Of a stretch of DNA of 64,000 bases, positions 26,579 through 33,481 are shown one piece after another. The stretch is taken from assembly GCA_017629145.1 (NCBI GenBank), contig JAGBXR010000034.1, positions 1-64,000 on the forward strand, given 5' to 3'. Below the pieces are notes generated by a model. That model was not told where the DNA came from and searched no databases. It was given only the letters and a program-made list of their open reading frames with translations. Every line of letters begins with the position of its first letter. Position 1 is the stretch's first letter. The position numbers were made by a program, and so were the translations under genes. This stretch comes from Alistipes sp. (lineage in GTDB: Bacteria > Bacteroidota > Bacteroidia > Bacteroidales > Rikenellaceae).

Positions 26579-26672
26579 TAAAAGAATTCGGGGAGGATGA
26601 GATATACTTGACGTATTTCTCATTCTCCCCGATGATTGAGAAGTCAAAGAGACTTCCTTATCACAAGAAATT
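26549..26672. repeat. MITE-like palindromic element, copy A (3' of rpsT)
   Basis: Right terminal inverted repeat ACAAGAAATT (26663-26672) abuts and overlaps the rpsT stop codon. Central stem-loop 26589-26631 (CGGGGAG, then GATGAGA, ATAC-loop-GTAT, TCTCATT, CTCCCCG) and a sub-terminal hairpin GAAGTC-aaaga-GACTTC (26640-26656). The left end expected near 26549 is worn (about half matching). Spacing of the parts equals that of copies C and D. Confidence 0.65.
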
Positions 26673-26922
26673 AAAGTGCGTTAACGTGCAAAGCAAGTGA
26701 GCTCTTAAGGTTAGCTGCCTTGTTCTTGTGGATAATGTTAGTCTTTGCCAACTTGTCCAACATAGAGCTTACCTTTGGCAAAAGTGCCTCTGCTGCGCTG
26801 CGCTCTGTAGTGTTACGCAAAGCCTTAACTGCGTTACGAGTAGTCTTGTGGTAAAGACGGTTGTGAGCACGCTTTGATACGGTCTGACGAATTCTCTTCT
26901 TTGATGACTTGTGATTTGCCAT
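26671..26922 (-). CDS. rpsT: 30S ribosomal protein S20
   Basis: An 83-residue basic protein beginning [20 protein letters not shown], with [20 protein letters not shown] and the end [20 protein letters not shown], all characteristic of S20. S20 binds 16S rRNA helices early in 30S assembly. Its stop codon TAA touches the terminal inverted repeat of element A. It lies downstream of tRNA-Glu on the same strand with no clear terminator between, so the two may share a transcript. Confidence 0.97.
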   Translation of the reverse strand: MANHKSSKKRIRQTVSKRAHNRLYHKTTRNAVKALRNTTERSAAEALLPKVSSMLDKLAKTNIIHKNKAANLKSSLALHVNAL

Positions 26923-27145
26923 AATTTTCTAAATCTTTTATTTTTTACTTTTATGTTTGCTTTGTTTTCCGACTATGCCCTATTTTAACTGTTACCCATC
27001 CTGGTAACTTCGTTAAACTGGGGGCGTTTGCCCTGTCGGCTGGCATCATAAAGACGGTCGTAACCGCTCTCGGATAGGCCGAAGCCCGCTCCTAAAAAAC
27101 CTTCCTACCGCACGCACCACATCGTATGATGTAACGCGCCAAGTG

Positions 27146-27217
27146 CAGCCCGTACGAGAGTCGAACTCGTCTTTCAAGAATGAAAATCTTGCGTCCTAGC
27201 CGATAGACGAACGGGCC
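27146..27217 (-). tRNA. tRNA-Glu (anticodon TTC)
   Basis: Minus strand starts GGCCCGTTCGTCTATCGG. Acceptor stem GGCCCGT pairs with ACGGGCT with one G-T. Anticodon arm CAAGA-TTTTCAT-TCTTG gives TTC. T arm ACGAG-TTCGACT-CTCGT. CCA is not encoded. Confidence 0.95.
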
Positions 27218-27221
27218 AATC

Positions 27222-27289
27222 CACTAAAGCCCAACATTTAGTGAGCAAATTAGCGGTGCGAAGGTACGCAAAATTTTCGATATGGCAAA
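27222..27289 (-). promoter_or_regulatory. Promoter region of tRNA-Glu with a leader hairpin
   Basis: Minus-strand TACCTTCG (27266-27259, one mismatch to TAnnTTTG) with TTTG (27289-27286) 19 bp upstream. A 7-bp hairpin CACTAAA/TTTAGTG (27222-27243) sits in the leader directly before the mature tRNA. Confidence 0.55.
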
Positions 27290-27334
27290 ATCTTTTGTGA
27301 AAATTTTTGAAAATCGTACGCAGAAGGCTATATT

Positions 27335-28096
27335 TTACCCCTTTAATATGCGTATCGAGCGGCTTTCTGCATCGAAAGCAGCATAACTACCATTGAACAA
27401 ACGTTCGATATTTCCAGATGAAATCATCTCTTCTGTAGTGAGATGCACAAGTCGCGGTGTATCGACAAGCGCTATGCTATCAGCAAGCGAGAGAGCAATG
27501 TCGAGTTCGTGCGTCGAGAAGATTATGCACTTACCCTCCTCGCGCGCTAGACGTCCGAGAAGCGTACATAGTTCGTAACGATTCGGCAGATCGAGAAATG
27601 CCGTAGGCTCATCGAGAAGGATGACAGGCGTATCCTGGGCCAATGCTCGAGCAATCATCACTCGCTGCGCCTCACCATCCGAGAGTGTTTCTACCCTGCG
27701 CTTGGCCATCGACTCGACACCTGCAATCTGCATAGCGCGCTCGACTATAGCTCTATCATCGGCCGTAAGACGTCCCGACCAACCAGTATATGGCGAACGA
27801 CCTATCGACACCAGATCGTATGCCGTAAGCGCCTCAACATCTATGCGCTCGGTATTTACGAAGGCTATTTTTCGCGCCAGCTCCGTCGAAGTATATTCCG
27901 CAAGCGAACGTCCATCGATAGAGATATCTCCCGAACGCAGTTCACCAAGCGAGGCGATAGCACGCAGCAACGTGCTCTTACCCGTACCATTACGACCAAG
28001 CAATGCAACCATTCGGCCGCACTCAAATCGAGCCGTAGCACCCTCGATAAGTGTTCGAGAGCCAAAGCCAAGAGTTATGTCACAAAGCTGAATCAT
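27335..28096 (-). CDS. FecE/BtuD-like ABC transporter ATP-binding protein
   Basis: A 253-residue ATPase. Walker A LLGRNGTGKSTLLRAIAS, signature LSDGEAQRVMIARALAQ, Walker B VILLDEPTAFLDL and H-loop FSTHELDIAL are all intact. The sequence class (Q-loop region SIGRSPYTGWSGRLTADDRA) is that of iron-siderophore, heme and cobalamin importers. It overlaps the permease by 4 bp (ATGA). With the permease and binding protein it forms a full BtuCDF-type importer. The ligand (cobalamin, siderophore or heme) cannot be decided from sequence. No TonB receptor is adjacent. Confidence 0.92.
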   Translation of the reverse strand: MIQLCDITLGFGSRTLIEGATARFECGRMVALLGRNGTGKSTLLRAIASLGELRSGDISIDGRSLAEYTSTELARKIAFVNTERIDVEALTAYDLVSIGRSPYTGWSGRLTADDRAIVERAMQIAGVESMAKRRVETLSDGEAQRVMIARALAQDTPVILLDEPTAFLDLPNRYELCTLLGRLAREEGKCIIFSTHELDIALSLADSIALVDTPRLVHLTTEEMISSGNIERLFNGSYAAFDAESRSIRILKG

Positions 28097-29127
28097 CGGC
28101 GGTTACGGTTACGAAGTACGACAAATATTATGATAGGTACACCGAGCAACGATGTGATACTATTTACAGGCAACATCAGGCCATTGTGCGCCACTACATC
28201 GCAAAGCAGACAGCAGAGCAACATAGACACAGCACCCCAAAGCATCGAGGCAGGGACAAGCACGCGATGGTCGGCCGTGCGGAAGGTCATACGCGCAAGA
28301 TGGGGCATAGCCAAGCCTATGAAGCCGATAGGGCCACAAAATGCTGTAACACTTCCTGCAAGCAGCGTTGTGGAGAGGAAGATCACCACACGAGAACGCA
28401 CAACGTGAAGGCCCACTGTTCGGGCATTAGCCTCGCCCAGTAGCAGCAAATTCAGCGACTTGACAACCGACAGTGCCAACACCAGTCCGAGAATGATTGC
28501 TGGCACAAAGATATACATATCGTCGATGGTCACTGCCGAGAGCGAGCCCATAGTCCACACCATAAAGGCCTTGAGCGACTCCTCGGTGCCTATGTATTGC
28601 AGGATGCCCACCACAGCCGATATTGCCGAGCCAAGCATCATACCGAGGATAAGTATCACGTTGATATTCTTGATTCGTCGCGACAACGACATAACCATCA
28701 TAAGAATCGCAGCCGAGCCTATCCACGCCATACCCGTAATGCCGAAGCGCATTAGCCAGCCACCCGACACCGCGCCCAACATAGGCAGGGCCATAGTGAA
28801 GAGCGCCACACCAAGGCTCGCACCCGAGTTGATACCCAACACATAAGGGCCAGCCAAAGGGTTGCGGAACAGCGTCTGCATCTGCAGACCACTTGCCGAG
28901 AGTGCCATACCCGACAGAATCGCCACAATGACCTTGGGCAGACGCATACGGCAGACAATCATCTCGTAGTGCTCACTCGACGCCACACCGCACAACGATG
29001 CCCACACCTCCTCCAATGGTATGCGCGTAGTGCCCACAAGAAGGTCGGCAATAGCCAGACCTGCGACCGTAAGGGCCAGGAGCACAAAGAGCACAGTGTG
29101 CAGTATGTTGAGTCTCTCGCGTCTCAT
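28093..29127 (-). CDS. FecCD-family ABC transporter permease
   Basis: A 344-residue protein with about ten membrane segments. Typical family blocks are IVCRMRLPKVIVAILSGMAL, LQMQTLFRNPLAGPYVLGIN, MVWTMGSLSAVTIDDMYIFV, and the coupling region GPIGFIGLAMPHLARMTFR. It carries metal-chelate or cobalamin substrates across the inner membrane with the ATPase just downstream. It starts 3 bp after the binding protein gene. Confidence 0.93.
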   Translation of the reverse strand: MRRERLNILHTVLFVLLALTVAGLAIADLLVGTTRIPLEEVWASLCGVASSEHYEMIVCRMRLPKVIVAILSGMALSASGLQMQTLFRNPLAGPYVLGINSGASLGVALFTMALPMLGAVSGGWLMRFGITGMAWIGSAAILMMVMSLSRRIKNINVILILGMMLGSAISAVVGILQYIGTEESLKAFMVWTMGSLSAVTIDDMYIFVPAIILGLVLALSVVKSLNLLLLGEANARTVGLHVVRSRVVIFLSTTLLAGSVTAFCGPIGFIGLAMPHLARMTFRTADHRVLVPASMLWGAVSMLLCCLLCDVVAHNGLMLPVNSITSLLGVPIIIFVVLRNRNRR

Positions 29128-29130
29128 CCG

Positions 29131-30261
29131 CTATTTAAGTTTATGATGATAATACATCTCCTCCTCGCCGCCACGCATAATTGCCGCCATATCGCGAAGC
29201 ACAATATCGGGGCGTACGATAGCCGACTCCCAAAAGTCGCTTCCACCGGCTGCCGTAGCTCGTGCGTTATTGTTATAGACAGCACCACGCACAACAACGG
29301 GTACATTAGCAAAGTGTGGCGCTGCACTTCGCAACTCCTCGAGCGATGAGCACTGCCCCACGTTCATCCACACGTCGGCCTCGGTAGCCAACATATAGGC
29401 CTCCTCGAGCGATATACCCACAGAGCCAGAACTCTGATTGCGGCCTTTGTATATGTATTCGCCACCACTATCCTCTACCAAGCGCACCATATAGCTCTCA
29501 TCCGAGGGCATATACCACACATCCTGATATGGGGTATTGAACATCACCTTTGGGCGCTCCGACTCGTAGTCTATAGTAGTGCGTACCGACTCGTAACGCG
29601 CCACAATATCGGCATATAGCGCCTCGCCACGCTCTCTACAACCCATTATCTCGGCCACAGCCACCAGCCACTCCGCCTTACCCAGCGGAGACTGCTCCAC
29701 ATAGTCGCCGAGGTAGATGTACGGAATACGCAACTCACGTAACTTTGTTGTAACCGACGTATTCTCGGCTGAAACACCATAGAGCAACACCACGTCGGGA
29801 CGCAGAAGTAAAAGCTTTTCGTAATCGAGATTGCTATCGTAGCCAATATCGATAACATCGACATTATCAGCCACCTCTTCGTTCATCACATACTGCTTAC
29901 CCGAGACACCAACAACGGTCTCGACAAGTCCGAGAGCATCAAGCATAGCAATATGACTTGTCGACATACATACTACCCTGCTTGCACGACCCACTATTCG
30001 CTGACCGCTATACCCTTCTGCCGACTCGGCATTAGCAAACATAGCCAAGGTCTGCTCCTCGATAGCCTCACCCTGCCACGGACGTGTGACGCGCAACAAG
30101 ACATTGTTGTCTGCATCGGCAACAATCTCAAAACCAGAGGCATTCGTCGGCAAATAGAGCGATTCAGTAAAAATAAAATCGTGCTCTTTACCAACTTCAG
30201 CGCAGCCAATCGACACCCAAATGGCCGCAAATATTATAGCTAAATAACCAAATAGTTTCAC
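29131..30261 (-). CDS. BtuF/FepB-like periplasmic binding lipoprotein
   Basis: A 376-residue protein if started at the GTG at 30261: MKLFGYLAIIFAAIWVSIGC, a lipoprotein signal with Cys at residue 20. The two-lobe TroA/BtuF fold shows RIVGRASRVVCMSTSHIAML, VDVIDIGYDSNLDYEKLLLL, RPDVVLLYGVSA, LRELRIPYIYLGDYVEQSPL and KVMFNTPYQDVWYMPSDES. It delivers ligand to the FecCD-type permease encoded 3 bp downstream. The longer in-frame extension is not plausible since it would pass through the promoter and toward tRNA-Pro. With the -7 box at 30266-30273, the GTG lies at or next to the predicted transcription start. Confidence 0.9.
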   Translation of the reverse strand: MKLFGYLAIIFAAIWVSIGCAEVGKEHDFIFTESLYLPTNASGFEIVADADNNVLLRVTRPWQGEAIEEQTLAMFANAESAEGYSGQRIVGRASRVVCMSTSHIAMLDALGLVETVVGVSGKQYVMNEEVADNVDVIDIGYDSNLDYEKLLLLRPDVVLLYGVSAENTSVTTKLRELRIPYIYLGDYVEQSPLGKAEWLVAVAEIMGCRERGEALYADIVARYESVRTTIDYESERPKVMFNTPYQDVWYMPSDESYMVRLVEDSGGEYIYKGRNQSSGSVGISLEEAYMLATEADVWMNVGQCSSLEELRSAAPHFANVPVVVRGAVYNNNARATAAGGSDFWESAIVRPDIVLRDMAAIMRGGEEEMYYHHKLK

Positions 30262-30265
30262 AGCA

Positions 30266-30299
30266 CAAAGGTATATTTTTTTATGATTAATTTGCACAA
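30266..30299 (-). promoter_or_regulatory. Promoter of the BtuFCD-like operon
   Basis: Minus-strand TACCTTTG (30273-30266) with a TTG-containing -33 near 30299-30297. The predicted start of transcription (about 30262) coincides with the GTG start codon. Confidence 0.6.
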
Positions 30300-30323
30300 T
30301 TCGAAAATTTATTATTATCTTTG
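30291..30323 (+). promoter_or_regulatory. Promoter of tRNA-Pro
   Basis: TTTG (30291-30294) and TATCTTTG (30316-30323) at 21-bp spacing, a near-ideal Bacteroidetes promoter. It overlaps the divergent binding protein promoter's -33 region. Confidence 0.8.
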
Positions 30324-30339
30324 CACCGCAAAAATGCTT

Positions 30340-30414
30340 CGGGATGTAGCTCAGCCCGGTTAGAGTACACGTCTGGGGGGCGTGTTGTCGCAAGTTCGAA
30401 TCTTGTCATCCCGA
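30340..30414 (+). tRNA. tRNA-Pro (anticodon GGG)
   Basis: Acceptor stem CGGGATG pairs with CATCCCG, discriminator A at 30414. Anticodon arm CACGT-CTGGGGG-GCGTG gives GGG. T arm CAAG-TTCGAAT-CTTG. CCA is not encoded. Confidence 0.95.
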
Positions 30415-30422
30415 CTAACCAT

Positions 30423-30456
30423 AAGCCTTGATAATCAACAGATTATCGAGGCTTTT
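30423..30456 (+). terminator. Terminator of tRNA-Pro
   Basis: A 14-bp stem (one T-G pair) from AAGCCTTGATAATC to GATTATCGAGGCTT, loop AACA, then TTTCG. Confidence 0.85.
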
Positions 30457-30483
30457 CGTTTATACACATTGCTATACAATCGT

Positions 30484-31251
30484 CTATATGCGTGTGGTAA
30501 TATGGAAACAGCGCTGCTTCTTCTCGTACTTAACGTAGCACATCTCCTTCTGCTGCAATGCCATAAGCACTTCGCCCAAAACCTGCTTCAGCACTCCTGG
30601 CTCGATAGATTCGCAACGACGCAGACGCTTATACTCAACCTTCTCGTAGTCCGCATAGGCAATGTCGAACGTCGTAGCGTAGCAATGCGCCGAGTTGCTG
30701 CTTGCATTGATATTACCCGACTTCTGCAATGATTTTATATCGGCCTGTGTTCTCAATACCGAGGTCACGATAATCTTGTTCGGATTGATACCCTTCTGCT
30801 TCAGCGAGTCGCGGAAGTTCTTACCAATCACCTCGAGCAACTCCGCAGCCCCCTCTGTCAAATAGGGAATCGAGTGCGTGAGACGCGCTATGGAGTAGTA
30901 GCGGTTGTCCTCGATGCGCACCAAATCATCCATAACATCTTCGGCCTCATCTCTGCCCTTTAACGGTTTTTCGAGACCAAGACTCTTTGCAGCCTTTAGA
31001 TGCACACTATTTACATCATTGAACACCTTCGCGTAGTTAATCTTCTTTAGTCTGACGGGATTATTCTTATATGGCTTAAAGAGCGAGATTGCGAACATAA
31101 CGCCTACGACAATCGCCGCTAATAGAACGACACCTCGGTAGTTTATCTTTACTCTCCTTAAACCACTTACACCCTTATAAAAAAACCTCCTCCACGTCTC
31201 ACCATTTTTAAGTTTATCGATTATAGGCCATACGCCGCGAATATCTCTCAT
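30484..31251 (-). CDS. DUF5715-like protein with M15 peptidase-type zinc motif
   Basis: A 255-residue protein with one N-terminal membrane anchor (VVLLAAIVVGVMFAISLF, about 41-58). The soluble part has the LAS/M15 layout of D-Ala-D-Ala peptidases: IIVTSVLRTQADIKSLQ, NASSNSAHCYATTFDIAY (H189 and D196 as zinc ligands, in the SxHxxGxxxD pattern) and CFHIT (H250 as third ligand). In M15 enzymes the sequence between is a Gly; here Ala192 follows Tyr191. It probably acts on peptidoglycan peptides in the periplasm, which is inference. It follows a predicted 35-residue membrane protein gene by 27 bp. Confidence 0.75.
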   Translation of the reverse strand: MRDIRGVWPIIDKLKNGETWRRFFYKGVSGLRRVKINYRGVVLLAAIVVGVMFAISLFKPYKNNPVRLKKINYAKVFNDVNSVHLKAAKSLGLEKPLKGRDEAEDVMDDLVRIEDNRYYSIARLTHSIPYLTEGAAELLEVIGKNFRDSLKQKGINPNKIIVTSVLRTQADIKSLQKSGNINASSNSAHCYATTFDIAYADYEKVEYKRLRRCESIEPGVLKQVLGEVLMALQQKEMCYVKYEKKQRCFHITTRI

Positions 31252-31278
31252 AACTACTATTTAACTATTAACATATCC

Positions 31279-31386
31279 CTATCGATTACGCTTGCGAAAC
31301 AGAGCAACAATATCCTTAAGCAGGAAGTTACACAAATAAGCAATAAGCCCCACACTGATAAGTATGCCCAGAATATGCCCCAACAT
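31279..31386 (-). CDS. Predicted 35-residue membrane protein
   Basis: Too short for usual gene calls. It reads MLGHILGILISVGLIAYLCN then FLLKDIVALFRKRNR, one hydrophobic helix and a basic tail, the pattern of a real small inner membrane protein (positive-inside). The stop is TAG at 31281-31279. A -7-like TATCTTTA (31414-31407) lies 21 bp before the ATG. It ends 27 bp before the DUF5715-like gene, so the two may be one operon. I do not recognise a family, and the overlapping longer frame (31257-31562) looks non-coding. Confidence 0.5.
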   Translation of the reverse strand: MLGHILGILISVGLIAYLCNFLLKDIVALFRKRNR

Positions 31387-31795
31387 AAAGCAATCGAATT
31401 GATTGGTAAAGATACAAAAAAATTACAGATAAACAAGCATCTCACCACAGCCTTATTATGAAATTCCCATAAGCAGAGAGCTACACTTTTGCAGGTGATC
31501 CGATCCTCCCAACCTCCCTGAGAGGGAGGCGACCCAGGGTTCATCACTCCCTGAGTGGGCACAAAAAAAAGAAGACAACCTTTCGATTGTCTTCTTCGTA
31601 CCCTCTCAGGTGGGGGGTATAAAATATTGGGGTTTATGCGCCTACAACGCCTATTTCGCTACATTAGGTTCTGTATAGGTTCAACACTTTTACCGCATTT
31701 TGTCGCAATGGGCGGATAGGTACCCCATAGAACTTTAAATGATTATATCAAAATCTATGTCCCGATAAAGAACTTCAATTATTAAAATTAAATTT
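31387..31795. other. 409-bp intergenic region with dispersed-repeat-like hairpins
   Basis: No gene is visible. Near the left is the -7-like box of the small membrane protein. 31497-31560 contains a palindrome CTCCCTGAGAGGGAG (31517-31531) and a related CTCCCTGAG copy about 30 bp on, followed by a strong terminator (31562-31596) and then CCCTCTCAGGTGGGGGG. These G/C-rich CTCCCTGAG words look like a dispersed repeat. 31620-31795 holds nothing I recognise. Confidence 0.5.
31562..31596 (-). terminator. Intrinsic terminator (minus strand)
   Basis: Stem AAGAAGACAA/TTGTCTTCTT (31569-31578 with 31587-31596), followed on the minus strand by eight T. It is about 200 bp downstream of the SLOG/TIR-like gene. 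Confidence 0.85.
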
Positions 31796-32857
31796 TCATT
31801 TTAACTTGCTATTATTAATCAGCCTATAAAGTTTATCATACGCATATTGCATAAGAACTATAGAAATAGCACAAGACAAAACTCCCCATATAATAGCCGA
31901 TTTAACACTCAAGTCAAACTTTAGAGCCAACAACCACCAACACACTACCATTATAGCAATATGTAACCACACGGCTATAATTAATCTCTTTTGAGTAAAA
32001 ATAAATCTTCGTAATCCTAATTTTTCATACATCATCTTTTTCAGTATGCGCATATAATCGTTTTCCTTATTAGAATACTTGGATGTTATAACCTCATTAC
32101 AATCTTTTAATACATACGAAATGGTTCCATTCGTAAGTCCTATCGGAATAGGATAAACGCATTGCTTATTAAGTTCTTTTCTAATATTCAGCAGTTTTGA
32201 ACTATTATCACATATATATACAACGCTCTCCTTAAATTGATTTGACCTACTTACTTCCCATATACAACTTGGACTATCATTAAGCAATATAACTATTAGA
32301 CTTGCCCGAGTCATTAAATCCAAAACTTCAGATTCCCAGTTAGCATCATTTAAATATATGCGTTCCGCGCCAATAGGAGAACATAACTCTTTAGTCATAC
32401 CTACAGCATATACTGGCATATATTGCTTCAAAATTCCTATAAAAAGCCCCTCAGAAAATTTGTTGATATCTTTTTTTTCTAAAAGAGTTTTGTTATTCGT
32501 AGTATAATCGTCAAATGCAAATCCTCTTAGATACAATACAAATTTGGATTTTATATCATTTGGGCGTTTACCTGACAAAGGCAAACTACGACTAACAATA
32601 AATGATGACCAAGCATATACAACTCCGACCATTATACAATTTACATCTGCGGCATCTCCAGAAAAAATTATATACATAGCGATAACTACATACAAAGAGG
32701 TTATAATGGTTCTTTGCCAAAAGAACTTTTTTCTATAAAAACATGAATTATCAGCATTATTGCTATTTTGTATTTTATTTAAAGCTGATTTCCTAAGTAA
32801 TTCGAAAGATATTATATATATTGTGGAGATTATAAGCAGGATAATAGTATTATTCAT
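31796..32857 (-). CDS. Membrane protein with SLOG/TIR-like core, AT-rich orphan
   Basis: A 353-residue protein, much more AT-rich in codons (Lys AAA, Asn AAT, Ile ATA) than its neighbours, suggesting transfer. Two N-terminal membrane helices (4-22; about 48-83), a soluble middle (about 105-260), two C-terminal helices. The middle reads FVLYLRGFAFDDYTT, then MPVYAVGMTKELCSPIGAER, IYLNDANWESEVLDLMTRAS and LIVILLNDSPSCIWEVSRS. This matches the order of motifs (VLYLRSF-DD, PVVAIGxPxExxPPxGAxR, YxxDxxWxxxV, ARLIV, WE) that I know from actinobacterial and other membrane proteins with a nucleotide-binding, TIR/SLOG-like fold. I infer a signalling or defence effector. No partner gene lies beside it. 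Confidence 0.75.
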   Translation of the reverse strand: MNNTIILLIISTIYIISFELLRKSALNKIQNSNNADNSCFYRKKFFWQRTIITSLYVVIAMYIIFSGDAADVNCIMVGVVYAWSSFIVSRSLPLSGKRPNDIKSKFVLYLRGFAFDDYTTNNKTLLEKKDINKFSEGLFIGILKQYMPVYAVGMTKELCSPIGAERIYLNDANWESEVLDLMTRASLIVILLNDSPSCIWEVSRSNQFKESVVYICDNSSKLLNIRKELNKQCVYPIPIGLTNGTISYVLKDCNEVITSKYSNKENDYMRILKKMMYEKLGLRRFIFTQKRLIIAVWLHIAIMVVCWWLLALKFDLSVKSAIIWGVLSCAISIVLMQYAYDKLYRLINNSKLK

Positions 32858-33201
32858 GGTAATACAAAAAATTATTCAATTTATATATTATGTAATAAAA
32901 TAACTGTTGTTAATTACCTATTACTCATACAAATACTAGCAATAAGATTGGTCATTATCTAGCATAATACGCGTATTTTGCTATACAAAGATAATATAAA
33001 ACTCTAAATATGGGCTTAATAATGTTAAGAATGTAGCACAGACGAATAAGCAGTACTAGAAATCAGTTTAGGGGTGTAGCCGACATTCCTTTCTTTATAT
33101 TTCGTTTAGCTACTATTTTTGCATGATTCTTTTCAATCCCCCACCGGGTTTTCGAACTGATCCTCTATTCATTACACGCACCGCGTGCAGCTGCCCCAAA
33201 A
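32858..33201. other. Intergenic region between the AT-rich gene and tRNA-Lys terminator
   Basis: No gene or promoter is evident. The left half is AT-rich like the adjacent gene. Around 33120-33165 composition returns to normal. A GTTCGAAAACCCGG string on the minus strand (about 33145-33160) recalls a tRNA T-loop but has no matching stem. No clear attachment site could be proven. Confidence 0.4.
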
Positions 33202-33236
33202 CAAAAAAAGGGGAAAGATATTCATCTTTCCCCTTT
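33202..33236 (-). terminator. Terminator of tRNA-Lys
   Basis: A 12-bp stem AAAGGGGAAAGA/TCTTTCCCCTTT (33207-33218 with 33225-33236), followed on the minus strand by seven T. Confidence 0.9.
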
Positions 33237-33237
33237 G

Positions 33238-33310
33238 TACCCCCTCAGGGGCTCGAACCCTGGACCCCAACATTAAGAGTGTCGTGCTCTACCAACTGAG
33301 CTAAAGAGGC
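33238..33310 (-). tRNA. tRNA-Lys (anticodon CTT)
   Basis: Minus strand starts GCCTCTTTAGCTCAGTTGG. Anticodon arm CGACA-CTCTTAA-TGTTG gives CTT. T arm CAGGG-TTCGAGC-CCCTG. The acceptor stem GCCTCTT/AGGGGGT has three G-T pairs. CCA is not encoded. Confidence 0.93.
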
Positions 33311-33336
33311 ATTTACAACCTTTTTGATTGCGAGTG

Positions 33337-33368
33337 CAAAGATAAAGCACTTTTTTTAATCTACCAAA
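33337..33368 (-). promoter_or_regulatory. Promoter of tRNA-Lys
   Basis: Minus-strand TATCTTTG (33344-33337) and TTTG (33368-33365) at 20-bp spacing. Confidence 0.75.
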
Positions 33369-33481
33369 TATTTTTACAAAAAAATTTAAACTTTTTTGCA
33401 CTATTTTTTAAGACCTCTACCTTATACACTGATATTCAATATTTTACACAACTAAAAAATTTTGAAGATTTTTCAGACTTT

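Noticed and set aside
31257-31562. 101-codon minus-strand frame overlapping the small membrane protein
   Set aside because: It runs through the repeat-like DNA and out of frame with the better 35-residue candidate. No family resemblance.
33120-33170. tRNA T-loop-like GTTCGAAAACCCGG string near tRNA-Lys
   Set aside because: I looked for a tRNA fragment or attachment site. The flanking stem does not pair and it does not repeat the tRNA-Lys 3' end.
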